Source of the DNA: a virus
DNA: 30,789 bases
Strand: one strand, 5' to 3'
IMG/VR virus record: IMGVR_UViG_3300042507_003525
Location: 1-30,789 of that record
Made by a program: the position numbers and the translations under genes. How positions within the stretch are numbered: position 1 is the stretch's first letter; each line of letters opens with the position of its first letter. The notes under the pieces were generated by a model. The model did not search any database and was not told the origin of the DNA. It saw only the letters and a list, made by a program, of their open reading frames with translations. Positions 1 through 7,299 of the stretch are shown here, in pieces.

Positions 1-141
1 TTGATTGAATATCAAGCTAAAACAATAGAGAAACATACAAAACAATTAGAAGAAAATGTTCATACAAAAGTATTAATATCTCAATTAGAAAAAAAAGTAG
101 ATAAATTAGAAAAAGAATTAGATACCGCAAGAGGTAAATAA
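1..141 (+). CDS. C-terminal end of a coiled-coil protein (5' end outside window)
   Basis: This frame is open from the first base and stops at 141, giving 46 residues with no convincing start, so it is the tail of a gene that begins upstream. The visible part is almost entirely charged heptad-like sequence rich in Lys, Glu and Leu (for example ISQLEKKVDKLEKELD), which predicts one long coiled-coil helix. The stop overlaps the next start codon by one base (TAATG). Its place next to a small membrane-anchored protein and an endolysin would fit a lysis accessory or holin/spanin-type protein, but no membrane segment is visible in this fragment, so the role is unassigned. Confidence 0.6.
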   Translation: MIEYQAKTIEKHTKQLEENVHTKVLISQLEKKVDKLEKELDTARGK

Positions 142-353
142 TGATTGAAGCAGTATTTGCATTATTAATGTATATGAATGGTAAGTTAGAAGGATATTCT
201 CCTAAAGCTAACATTGCAGATTGTTTAGAACAAAAAAGAAAAGTAGAACGTGATGGTAATCCTAGTGTTACTTCATGGAGTTGTAAAGAAGTAAAAGCTA
301 TTGTTGAAGTAGATAAGCATGGCGTTAAAAGAATCAAAGAAGTCAAAGAATAA
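141..353 (+). CDS. Small membrane-anchored or exported phage protein, unknown function
   Basis: A 70-residue protein. Residues 1-13 form a short hydrophobic N-terminus (MIEAVFALLMYMN), followed by a polar domain with two cysteines (C28 and C48) that could form a disulfide if the domain is periplasmic. The C-terminus is rich in Lys, Val and Glu. I recognise the general pattern from small unassigned proteins in marine phages but know no function. The start overlaps the previous stop by one base, which suggests translational coupling. The gene lies 59 bases before the endolysin, so a role in lysis (spanin-like) is possible but is only inferred from position. Confidence 0.7.
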   Translation: MIEAVFALLMYMNGKLEGYSPKANIADCLEQKRKVERDGNPSVTSWSCKEVKAIVEVDKHGVKRIKEVKE

Positions 354-412
354 CTGTATATTTAAACTCTGGATTGGTATATGTTGTTTGTTAAAACAAT
401 GTAAGTGTAAAG

Positions 413-871
413 ATGAATTTAAGTAAAAGTTTCACATTAAATGAGTTAACTAAATCACAAGAAGCTACAAGGCTTGGGATAGATAATATTCCAAATGAAG
501 AACATATAGAAAATTTAAAGATACTTTGTGAAAAGATATTACAGCCTCTAAGAGATTATTATGGTATGCCAGTGTCCGTTAGTTCTGGATACAGATCCGC
601 TGCACTTTGTGAAGCAATAGGTTCATCTAGCAAAAGTCAACATACCAAAGGACAAGCAGCAGACTTTGAGATATTTGGTATTGCTAATAAAGACGTTGCA
701 GATTTTATAGTACAAAATCTTGACTATGATCAATGTATACTTGAATTCTGGAATGAAAATGATCCTAACTCTGGATGGGTACATTGCAGTTATAATCCTT
801 CAGGAAATAGAAAACAATTCTTGAAAGCTGAGAAACTTAATGGTAGAGTTGTTTATACTGTATTAAATTAA
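413..871 (+). CDS. M15-family peptidase, endolysin (D-Ala-D-Ala carboxypeptidase-like)
   Basis: A 152-residue zinc peptidase predicted to cut peptidoglycan cross-links and open the host wall at the end of infection. The M15 landmarks are all present: SGYRS at 58-62, the first zinc site SQHTKGQAADFE with H77 and D84, and the last zinc ligand in WVHCSY (H124). An acidic residue that could be catalytic (E111) lies between them. The length suits the single-domain phage M15_3-type enzymes. No signal peptide is visible, so it would need a holin; a holin-like gene lies far away at 25996-26241. A 59-base gap without a strong promoter precedes it. The fold assignment is firm; the exact bond cut is not determined. 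Confidence 0.9.
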   Translation: MNLSKSFTLNELTKSQEATRLGIDNIPNEEHIENLKILCEKILQPLRDYYGMPVSVSSGYRSAALCEAIGSSSKSQHTKGQAADFEIFGIANKDVADFIVQNLDYDQCILEFWNENDPNSGWVHCSYNPSGNRKQFLKAEKLNGRVVYTVLN

Positions 872-872
872 T

Positions 873-986
873 ATGCCAATAGGACGATCTCAAATACCTC
901 AACAAATAGACGGAAAACTTAGAGGAGCTAAACCTTCTAGGGCTATGAGGAAAAATGGCAAAAAGAAAAAGAAATCTATTCGCTAA
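873..986 (+). CDS. Tiny basic protein, 37 residues
   Basis: ATG at 873 follows the endolysin stop by one base and runs to TAA at 986. The product begins MPIGRSQIPQQIDGK and ends in a strongly basic KNGKKKKKSIR tail. The arrangement (immediate coupling to the endolysin, then overlap by the next small gene in another frame) and the coherent composition support a real gene. I know similar short Lys-rich proteins in marine phages but no function. The basic tail could bind nucleic acid or ribosomes; that is inference. Confidence 0.6.
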   Translation: MPIGRSQIPQQIDGKLRGAKPSRAMRKNGKKKKKSIR

Positions 987-1080
987 AATCCTACGTTCTA
1001 GACTGTTTAAGCCAAGAGTGGTACAATCCAAAAAGTTATATAATCGTAAAAAATACCATAAGGAGCTACATAATGGCTAA
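955..1080 (+). CDS. Small basic protein with an ArfA-like core, 41 residues
   Basis: ATG at 955 lies inside the preceding small gene, and the frame closes at 1080, overlapping the next start at 1073. The protein has the pattern N-L-F-A-x-I-L-x(3)-LF-x-x-RVV-x-x-KK-x-Y-x-RK. From memory this matches the core of ArfA, the alternative ribosome-rescue factor (ALL-x(3)-LFRQRV-x-x-KK ... Y-x-RK), in order and spacing apart from a gap before the tyrosine. ArfA recruits RF2 to ribosomes stalled on mRNAs without a stop codon. No functional evidence exists here, and short basic proteins can converge. The real-gene call is fairly safe; the ArfA link is a proposal. Confidence 0.6.
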   Translation: MAKRKRNLFAKILRSRLFKPRVVQSKKLYNRKKYHKELHNG

Positions 1081-1297
1081 CGATAAAGAAACAGAAATTC
1101 AAAAGATGAAAAGGCTTGGTACTAAAGAGTACATTAGACAACTTAATGAAGCCAAGTCTAAAATAAAACAAGAAAAAGATTTTAATAAAACAGGACAATA
1201 TTCTTTTAAATTAGATCCTCCAGGACTTAGAGAAGGCGGTCTTTTAGGACAATATCCAGTGCAAGTTAAAAAAGTTCCATTTAAAGGAGTGTTTTAA
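1073..1297 (+). CDS. Small phage protein, unknown function
   Basis: A 74-residue protein starting at ATG 1073, eight bases inside the preceding gene, with a clear ribosome site (AAGGAG) just upstream. The first half is a charged, probably helical segment (residues 1-40, rich in Lys, Glu and Gln). The second half is shorter and hydrophobic-glycine rich, with a LREGGLLGQYPVQVKK stretch. Its stop overlaps the start of the connector gene by one base (TAATG). It belongs to the block that leads into the head-tail connector genes and may be a minor structural or scaffold-like protein. I do not recognise a named family. Confidence 0.65.
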   Translation: MANDKETEIQKMKRLGTKEYIRQLNEAKSKIKQEKDFNKTGQYSFKLDPPGLREGGLLGQYPVQVKKVPFKGVF

Positions 1298-1986
1298 TGG
1301 CAACTTCTGGAACAGTAGATTTTAATCCACAGATAGAAGAAATTATTGAAGAAGCATATCAAAGATGTGGAGTTGCAAATAACGCTGGATATGATCTTAG
1401 ACGAGCTAGAAGAAATTTAAATGTAATATTTGCTGAATGGGCAAATAGAGGAATTCACTTATGGAAAGTAGAATTAAAAAATCAACTTTTAACTGCAGGA
1501 CAAATTACTTATACAACTCCTAATGATTGTAGTGATGTATTAGAAGCTTATATCTCTACTTCATTATCTGTAAATTCTAATACACAAGATTTATCTTTAA
1601 CAAAAGTAGATCGATCTGCTTATGCAGCACTTCCTAATAAAGGAAATACAGGACAACCTTCTCAATATTATGTAGATAGACAAACAACTCCAATTATCTA
1701 TTTATATCAAGCACCAGATACTGTTACTTATACTTATTTAAAATATTATTACATACAAAGAATAGAAGATGCTGGAGCTTATTCAAATACTTCAGATGTT
1801 GTGTTTAGATTCTATCCATGTTTAATTTCTGGATTGGCTTATTATCTATCTTTCTTAAAAGCACCAGATAGAACTGAACAATTAAAATTAGTATACGAAG
1901 ATGAATTACTAAGAGCATTAGATGAAGATGGTCAAAGAACTTCATTGTACATTGCTCCACAAACTTACTTTGGAGATGGTGTATAA
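1297..1986 (+). CDS. Head-tail adaptor, P22 gp4-like (packaged-DNA stabilisation)
   Basis: A 229-residue protein. Residues 18-52 carry the helical motif EEAYQRCGV...DLRRARRNLNVIFAEWANRG, which has the same layout as the start of P22 gp4 and related connector proteins (a small helix-turn ending in ...LGV, then a helix with AEW near its end). These adaptors bind under the portal ring and close the head after packaging. The rest (60-229) is mixed sheet and helix and probably holds the tail-facing part. It is coupled by TAATG overlaps to genes on both sides, and a second adaptor-like protein follows at 2345. The gp4-type call rests on the N-terminal pattern and gene order. Confidence 0.65.
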   Translation: MATSGTVDFNPQIEEIIEEAYQRCGVANNAGYDLRRARRNLNVIFAEWANRGIHLWKVELKNQLLTAGQITYTTPNDCSDVLEAYISTSLSVNSNTQDLSLTKVDRSAYAALPNKGNTGQPSQYYVDRQTTPIIYLYQAPDTVTYTYLKYYYIQRIEDAGAYSNTSDVVFRFYPCLISGLAYYLSFLKAPDRTEQLKLVYEDELLRALDEDGQRTSLYIAPQTYFGDGV

Positions 1987-2345
1987 TGCCTTACGCAAAA
2001 GGAAAAAGATCTTTATCTATATCTGATCGTTCTGGACAAGCATTTCCTTATACAGAAATGGTCACAGAGTGGCAGGGATCGCTTGTTCATGTATCTGAAT
2101 ATGAGCCTAAACATCCTCAAATACAAAGAAAAAGAGTTGTTGCCGATGCAATAGCTTTACAAAATACACGATCACAAGATTTTAATATTATTTCAGGTGG
2201 TGAAATGTTTACTACAATAAGCTTAACTTTACCCGGACAATTTGGATTTAACTCTACTGGTATGATGCCAGATAATGGTGCTGCTCAAAATAGAGCAAGA
2301 CAATTAGGAGCAATAACAGGTCAATTAAACGTTGTAATATCATAA
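1986..2345 (+). CDS. Conserved small structural protein, unknown role
   Basis: A 119-residue protein lying between two adaptor genes and joined to both by one-base TAATG overlaps. It contains a stretch KHPQIQRKRVVADAIALQ near residues 42-59 and a glycine-rich C-terminal half (PGQFGFNSTGMMPDNG) that resembles loops of beta-structured virion proteins. The early part has W29QGSLVH, which reads like a strand. I associate this pattern with short proteins found beside head-tail connectors in marine podoviruses, but cannot name a function. A minor head or connector component is the most likely role from position. Confidence 0.6.
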   Translation: MPYAKGKRSLSISDRSGQAFPYTEMVTEWQGSLVHVSEYEPKHPQIQRKRVVADAIALQNTRSQDFNIISGGEMFTTISLTLPGQFGFNSTGMMPDNGAAQNRARQLGAITGQLNVVIS

Positions 2346-3016
2346 TGTCTATATCTTATTCAAATTTTTTAACACAAATACGAAACTACACAGAAGTAGA
2401 TAGTCAAGTTTTAACAGATAGCATTATTTCTGAATTTCTTAGAAATGTAGAATTAGATGTTGCTGGAAAAGTAGATTATGATGATTTAAGAAAGTATGCA
2501 GATTCTGTTTTTACTGCAAATAATAAATACCTTACTTTACCTGCTGATTGCTTAATTACTAGACAAGTATTAGTAGCTACAACAGCTGGAGGAAGTCTTT
2601 CTTCTGGTTCAGTAGAATATATAGAACTAAGAGATCAATCTTTTATTAGAGAATATAACTCTTCTGGATCAACTGGTCTTCCTAAATTTTATGGTAATTG
2701 GGATGATTTTACTTTAATTGTTGCCCCAACACCAAATGTGGCATATCCAGTTCAATTAGAATATATTAAAGAACCACCACATTTTAGTTCTACAACAAAT
2801 ACTTATTTGTCAACATACCAAGAAAACGTTTTATTATATGGAACTCTTGTAGAGGCTTTTTCTTATTTAAAAGGACCAATGGATATGTACAACCTATATA
2901 AAACAAAGTATGATACCTCTGTACAATCCTTTGCTCTTCAACAAATGGGAAGAAGACGTAGAGAAGAGTATGCCGATGGAGTTCCAAGAATTAAAATTGA
3001 TTCTCCATCACCATAA
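2345..3016 (+). CDS. Head-tail adaptor-like protein (SU10 / gp6-type)
   Basis: A 223-residue protein with the layout of the SU10-type phage adaptor family. The helical N-terminus (residues 1-50, with FLTQIRNYTEVDSQVL and SEFLRNVELDVAGKV) precedes a strand-rich segment (LPADCLITRQVLV, then EYIELRDQSFIREY), a GLPKFYGNWDDFTLIVAPTPN strand pair, and a long C-terminal helix ending GRRRREEYADG. Such proteins form a ring between portal and tail. It follows the gp4-like gene and a small structural gene in one coupled block. Two adaptor-type proteins in tandem fit a portal, adaptor, nozzle design. The family link is from pattern memory, not from a search. Confidence 0.65.
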   Translation: MSISYSNFLTQIRNYTEVDSQVLTDSIISEFLRNVELDVAGKVDYDDLRKYADSVFTANNKYLTLPADCLITRQVLVATTAGGSLSSGSVEYIELRDQSFIREYNSSGSTGLPKFYGNWDDFTLIVAPTPNVAYPVQLEYIKEPPHFSSTTNTYLSTYQENVLLYGTLVEAFSYLKGPMDMYNLYKTKYDTSVQSFALQQMGRRRREEYADGVPRIKIDSPSP

Positions 3017-3036
3017 ATTAATTAAAGGAGAATAAA

Positions 3037-3480
3037 ATGGCTATTACAACTAATGCTATCTGTAATTCGTTTAAACAACAATTATTAGAAGGTGTGCATA
3101 ATTTTAGTACTGCACCTGCCGGCAATAAATTTAAATTAGCAATGTATACTACTAACGCAACTATTGGTGCATCAACAACTTCATTCACTACAGGTGGACA
3201 AGTTACATCACCAGCTGGTTATGTATCAGGTGGTAAAGCACTTGTTAACTCAGGTACATCGCTAGCTTCTGCCGTAGCAATAACTAATTTTAGTAATTTA
3301 TCATTTACTAACGTTACATTAACTGCAAGAGGAGCTTTAATATATAATACTTCAGCTACTAACAAAGCAGTTTGTGTACTAGATTTTGGTGGCAATAAAA
3401 CTGCAACTGCTGGAACATTTACAATTCAGTTCCCAGCATTTACAACTTCAGCCGCTATTTTAAGAATCGGTAACGCATAA
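3037..3480 (+). CDS. Beta-rich virion protein, probable decoration or tail component
   Basis: A 147-residue protein with a strong ribosome site (AAAGGAG) before ATG 3037. After a short N-terminal helix with FKQQLLEG, almost all the rest is Thr/Ser/Gly/Val-rich alternating sequence typical of a beta-sandwich. It has no cysteine pair, signal or membrane segment. It sits between the adaptor genes and the repeat protein at 3497. Proteins with this type of opening (MAITTNAICNSF) are familiar to me from marine phages as structural proteins of unknown place. A decoration, tail or fibre-base protein is likely; no sequence feature separates these. Confidence 0.6.
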   Translation: MAITTNAICNSFKQQLLEGVHNFSTAPAGNKFKLAMYTTNATIGASTTSFTTGGQVTSPAGYVSGGKALVNSGTSLASAVAITNFSNLSFTNVTLTARGALIYNTSATNKAVCVLDFGGNKTATAGTFTIQFPAFTTSAAILRIGNA

Positions 3481-3496
3481 TTCATAGGAGGCCACG

Positions 3497-4825
3497 GTGG
3501 CAGATATTACAGTTACAGTATCGTCACCTGGTCTCGTACCCTATGGTTATGACGATTTTGGAGAACAACTTTGGGGAGGTTCTACTCCTTCAGCAACTTT
3601 AACAACAGGAAGTGTTACTACTTCAGCGGGTGCATCTGTATCCGTTACTGGAATATCTTTAGTTGCTCTTACACATCCAGTTGATATTCAAATAGACGGA
3701 AATATATCCGTCAACGTTGATGAAGACGACGATATTGTTATTTATACAGGAAATGTAACTATTTCAATTGGTCAAGATGTTTCTGTTAATGTAGATGAAG
3801 ACGACGATATTGTCATTTCTCAAGGGCAAATAAACTTTGTATTTAGTTCTGGATGGGGTTCTAATGAATGGGGATTATATACTTGGGGTATTGCTGGTGA
3901 TGAAGCAATATTAACTGGTTCTCAATTAAATGTTGCAAATAATTTAAGTTCTATAACTGTGACAGGAACTGCTAATCAAAGCATTTCTGGTCAACAATTA
4001 AATACTAATATTAATGGCGTAACTGTTACTGGAACAGCTAATTTAGATGTTACTGGTTCAAGAATTAATACTGAAATTGGAAATGAAAATGCAACTGCAG
4101 ATGTTTCTGTTTCCGTAACTACTGCTGGAAGATTAAATTTAAGTGAAGGAACTGTAATTGCCGAAGGTGAAGTTAGAGAAGGTTGGGGTGTTTATCAGTG
4201 GGGAGCTGTTCCTTGGGGAGGCGAACAAGATCCAGAAGTTAATGTAATAGGATCTGCTTTAGAAGCACTTACTCATCCTGTAGATATTCAAATCGATGGA
4301 AATATATCAGTTAATGTCGATGAAGATGATTTTATTACTGTAGCTGTAGGAAGTCCTTCAATAAGAACTGATGTAGCATTTAATGTAACTGGTTCTAGGT
4401 TAAATATAACTGAAGGATTAAATACTGTTTTAATTATTATTAATGTTAACGTACCGGTTACAGGAAGTCAGGTTAATGTAGAATTAGGTCAAGTACAGGC
4501 TTTCCAAGAAACAGTAGTTCCTGTTACAGGTTCTCAAATAAACGTATTAATAGGAAATGAATCTACAACAGCAGATGCTAATGTCTCTGTTACAGGATCT
4601 CAATTAAATGGAAGTTTAGGTCAAATTAAATATATTGCTACTTACAGTGTTACTGGAAGTCAAGCTAATTTAAGCACTGGAACAGTTACTTTTGTAATAA
4701 CTGGAAGTACTACAGTGACAGGCTCTAGGTTGAATGTACGTCAAGGATCTGTTAATATTCAAGGGTGGTCAGAAGTACAAACAGGAGCTAATAATAATTG
4801 GACTCCGGTTGACATAGCGGCATGA
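3497..4825 (+). CDS. Repeat-built virion protein with TGSxLN repeats (GTG start)
   Basis: A 442-residue protein that starts at GTG 3497 after an AGGAGG ribosome site. It carries about eleven short repeats of the form (V)TGSxLNxxxG, near residues 140, 164, 186, 209, 251, 298, 322, 344, 366, 386 and 408. There are tryptophan-glycine motifs near 17-28, 119-131 and 229-242. A 22-residue block (ALTHPVDIQIDGNISVNVDEDD) is repeated exactly at 57-78 and 257-278, and part of it again at 96-107. The C-terminus (GWSEVQTG...NWTPVDI) resembles the ends of marine phage structural proteins. A beta-solenoid or beta-stacked fibre is the likely shape. The role (fibre, spike or decoration) is inferred from position before the tail fibre. 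Confidence 0.65.
   Translation: MADITVTVSSPGLVPYGYDDFGEQLWGGSTPSATLTTGSVTTSAGASVSVTGISLVALTHPVDIQIDGNISVNVDEDDDIVIYTGNVTISIGQDVSVNVDEDDDIVISQGQINFVFSSGWGSNEWGLYTWGIAGDEAILTGSQLNVANNLSSITVTGTANQSISGQQLNTNINGVTVTGTANLDVTGSRINTEIGNENATADVSVSVTTAGRLNLSEGTVIAEGEVREGWGVYQWGAVPWGGEQDPEVNVIGSALEALTHPVDIQIDGNISVNVDEDDFITVAVGSPSIRTDVAFNVTGSRLNITEGLNTVLIIINVNVPVTGSQVNVELGQVQAFQETVVPVTGSQINVLIGNESTTADANVSVTGSQLNGSLGQIKYIATYSVTGSQANLSTGTVTFVITGSTTVTGSRLNVRQGSVNIQGWSEVQTGANNNWTPVDIAA
3665..3730 (+). repeat. Internal coding repeat, copy 1 (residues 57-78 of the repeat protein)
   Basis: This 66-base segment codes for the same 22 residues as 4265-4330, exactly 600 bases downstream. The two copies differ at 12 third-codon positions and at no amino acid. 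A shorter related copy (12 residues, SVNVDEDDDIVI) lies at 3782-3817. Confidence 0.9.
4265..4330 (+). repeat. Internal coding repeat, copy 2 (residues 257-278 of the repeat protein)
   Basis: Second copy of the 22-residue block found at 3665-3730. All 12 base differences between the copies are synonymous, so the protein sequence is held while the DNA has drifted. Confidence 0.9.
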
Positions 4826-4860
4826 TCATAGTATTTTTATAACATATTTTAGGAGTATAA

Positions 4861-6078
4861 ATGGCATCAAGTTATTCTACAGATCTTAAACTAGAACTCA
4901 TGGTTACAGGCGAGAACGCCGGTACATGGGGAGATAAAACAAATTCAAATTTAAACCTTATTCAACAAGCTATTGCTGGTTATGAAACTATTAACGTTGG
5001 AGCATCTGACGTTACATTAGTAATGTCTAACGCAACACTTTCTAATGCGAGAAATATGATCCTTAATTTATCAGGATCACTTACAGGAAATAGACAAGTA
5101 TTAGTACCAGATGGAATAGAAAAATTTTATATAGTAAGAGACCAAACAACTAGAAATGGACATTCATTAACTATTAAAACTGTATCAGGAAGTGGATTTG
5201 ATATTGAAACTTCTGGTGCATTGGTTGCTTGTTATTCAGACGGAACAAACGTTGTAGAGATATCATTAAATACTTTAACAGGAACAATCGCTACTGCACA
5301 AATAGATAATTTAGCAATAACATCTGCTAAACTTGCTTCATTTGCGGTTACTTCGGCTAGAGTTGCATCATTTGCAGTAACTACTAATAAACTTGCAACG
5401 AATGCAGTTACAGCAGTTAAAATTACTCAATCAACAATTACACAATCAAAACTTGCATCTAATTCTGTTGGTTCAGATCAATTAATTGCAACTGCAGTTA
5501 CTCCAGCAACTTACACATCTGCTACAATTACAGTTGATGCTGATGGTCGTATTACTTCTGCATCTTCTGGATCAGCGGGCGCTGGAATGGGAATACCTAC
5601 TTTATATTCTGTGGGACCAGCATCCGGAACATATACTGCAGCACCAACAGCAAATAGAATAGGTGTCTTCATGTATGGTGGTGGGGGTGGAGGACCGCCA
5701 GGTAACAGTCCAGCGAGAGCGCCAGGTGGGGGTGGTGGATTTGCATTTTTTAATAAACCTATAACACAACCTTTTTCACAACCCTATTCTGTTGGTGGTC
5801 CAGGTCCAGCTCCTGGAGCTGGTGGTAATACTACAATAGCAAATGTAGGCTCTGCTAATGGAGGAGCTGCAGGTCCAAACGGATCTAATTCTTCAGGAGC
5901 TGCCGGCACTACACCAGGTTCGTCTTTTACTTATCCGGTAAGAGATTTTATTGTTGGTGGTTCATTTGGAAACGCTGGAGGAGCGGGAGGCCAGACTGGG
6001 GGAGAATCTCCAACGGGTACTCCTGGAACTACAGGTGCAGGTGGTGTGTTAGTAGTATTTGAAAACACAGGTACTTAA
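4861..6078 (+). CDS. Tail fibre protein with glycine-rich tip
   Basis: A 405-residue fibre. Residues 1-140 form an attachment-type domain that opens with a TGENAGTWGDKTNSNLNLI motif common in marine phage fibres. Residues 140-235 are short alternating repeats (LAITSAKLASFAVTSARVAS...) ending in DADGRITSA, typical of a slender trimeric shaft. Residues 273-400 are extremely rich in Gly, Pro, Ser and Ala with runs such as YGGGGGGPPG and APGGGGGFAFF. That tip resembles the polyglycine-II bundles of receptor-binding adhesins such as T-even gp38, where loops between the glycine runs contact the receptor. An AGGAG ribosome site precedes ATG 4861. Receptor recognition is inferred. Confidence 0.8.
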   Translation: MASSYSTDLKLELMVTGENAGTWGDKTNSNLNLIQQAIAGYETINVGASDVTLVMSNATLSNARNMILNLSGSLTGNRQVLVPDGIEKFYIVRDQTTRNGHSLTIKTVSGSGFDIETSGALVACYSDGTNVVEISLNTLTGTIATAQIDNLAITSAKLASFAVTSARVASFAVTTNKLATNAVTAVKITQSTITQSKLASNSVGSDQLIATAVTPATYTSATITVDADGRITSASSGSAGAGMGIPTLYSVGPASGTYTAAPTANRIGVFMYGGGGGGPPGNSPARAPGGGGGFAFFNKPITQPFSQPYSVGGPGPAPGAGGNTTIANVGSANGGAAGPNGSNSSGAAGTTPGSSFTYPVRDFIVGGSFGNAGGAGGQTGGESPTGTPGTTGAGGVLVVFENTGT

Positions 6079-6079
6079 T

Positions 6080-6523
6080 ATGTCTTATTTTATTTTTTTA
6101 AAAAATTTAGATAATATAGATGGAACTATTTGCAAAATAGCTGAAAATCAATCTGATTTAAATAATCTTAATATTATTCAAACTGATTATAAAATTATTC
6201 AAGATTCTCAAGAAAATTTTGATAGTGTAAAATTAAATGTAAAATATCCATTAAAATATAATGGTGATGTAATAACTTTTAATACTGTACAAAATTTATT
6301 TTTAAAAAATGATTTAGAACAAGAAGTAAATAATTTTAAAATTCAAATTAAACAATTTACTAATAACAATCCTAACCACCCATTATTTAATCGTTGGAAT
6401 AACTATTACAATCAATTAAATACTTTAAATTTAGATAATATAAACTATCCATTAACCATGTCATTAACACAGTATTTTAAAGATTTAGGACAACCTTCAT
6501 ATAATGTTTTACAATTACCTTAA
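6080..6523 (+). CDS. Small protein following the tail fibre, unknown (possible fibre chaperone)
   Basis: I place the start at ATG 6080, one base after the fibre stop, giving 147 residues. An upstream TTG at 6059 lies inside the fibre gene and is less likely. The protein is rich in Asn, Lys and Ile and looks helical in its second half (LEQEVNNFKIQIKQF...). It has no signal or membrane segment. Genes placed directly after tail fibres often encode fibre-assembly chaperones, and the coupling to the fibre gene supports that. No motif confirms it. Base composition is more AT-rich than the fibre gene and like that of the cassette that follows. Confidence 0.55.
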   Translation: MSYFIFLKNLDNIDGTICKIAENQSDLNNLNIIQTDYKIIQDSQENFDSVKLNVKYPLKYNGDVITFNTVQNLFLKNDLEQEVNNFKIQIKQFTNNNPNHPLFNRWNNYYNQLNTLNLDNINYPLTMSLTQYFKDLGQPSYNVLQLP

Positions 6524-6528
6524 AAAAT

Positions 6529-6543
6529 GATACTTAAAGTATC
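6529..6543. repeat. 15-base palindrome at left edge of accessory cassette 1
   Basis: GATACTT-A-AAGTATC is a perfect palindrome around a central base. It fills most of the gap between the fibre companion gene and the next gene and ends one base before ATG 6544. As RNA it could only form with a loop larger than the single central base. It may be a protein-binding site or a weak RNA structure over the ribosome site; no Shine-Dalgarno sequence is obvious here. Confidence 0.5.
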
Positions 6544-7299
6544 ATGTTTGATAAAGAGATAGAATTTAGTGCTCACGAAGATTATTTAGCAATTCAAGAA
6601 GATTACCCAATCCCTGCAAAATTTAATATACCTGAATGGTATAAAAAATTAGATCATACTGTTTTAAATAAAACAGTTAAGGGCTGTATGCCATTTTTAG
6701 ATTCTTTAACAGCCGGTTACATTTTAAAAATGCCTCAAGATTTTTACATAAGACATAATATAGATAATGAAAATGAAAAAGGAGAAAAATTTAAAGATTC
6801 TTTTCAGACTTTTGGACTTCATGATCAAAGAGAAATATTATATGCCAAAAGTTTAAATTTAAACTCTGGTGTAGACATTCATCCTCCTAAACAATTAGAG
6901 GGATCTCCTTTAATACATAAAAATAAAAATTTACCATTCTACAAAATTTTAAACCCTTGGAAAATAAAAACTCCAAAAGGATATTCTTGTTTATTTGTGC
7001 CCCCATTAAATAATAGTGATGATAGGTTTTCTATAATACCTGCGATAGTTGATACAGATACTTTTATTGATGAAATAAATTTTCCAATTGTTATAAATGG
7101 AGATAAATATACAGTGTTAGAAGATTTAATTAAAAAAGGGACACCTTATGTTCAGGTAATTCCTTTTAAAAGAGATAAATGGAAGATGAAAACAAAACCA
7201 AGAAAAAGTAAAGAAATTCAAAATGTTAGAGTATTTCATAATTTAAAAGTTATAAATATATATAAAGATAAGTGGTGGAGTAAAAAATCATGGAAATAA
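6544..7299 (+). CDS. Conserved marine-phage protein of unknown function, first gene of cassette 1
   Basis: A 251-residue soluble protein. The opening IPAKFNIPEWYKKL with later TVKGCMPFLDSLTAGYILKMPQDFYI (residues 24-70), then NPWKIKTPKGYSCLFVPPLN (about 136-156) and a GTPYVQVIPFKRDKWKMK stretch near 197-214, form a pattern I recall from proteins of about 250 residues in marine phages. These are usually left as unknown, possibly DUF6065-like. No HxD or H...R iron site, DxD or nucleotide loop is visible. It overlaps the first oxygenase gene by ten bases, so it is probably co-translated with the tailoring enzymes and could be a partner or substrate-handling protein. Confidence 0.6.
   Translation: MFDKEIEFSAHEDYLAIQEDYPIPAKFNIPEWYKKLDHTVLNKTVKGCMPFLDSLTAGYILKMPQDFYIRHNIDNENEKGEKFKDSFQTFGLHDQREILYAKSLNLNSGVDIHPPKQLEGSPLIHKNKNLPFYKILNPWKIKTPKGYSCLFVPPLNNSDDRFSIIPAIVDTDTFIDEINFPIVINGDKYTVLEDLIKKGTPYVQVIPFKRDKWKMKTKPRKSKEIQNVRVFHNLKVINIYKDKWWSKKSWK

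Noticed and set aside
17-346. Minus-strand open frame of 109 residues with a hydrophobic end
   Set aside because: It lies opposite the coiled-coil and small membrane-anchored genes. Its hydrophobicity is the usual mirror of Lys/Glu-rich coding, and no ribosome site precedes it.
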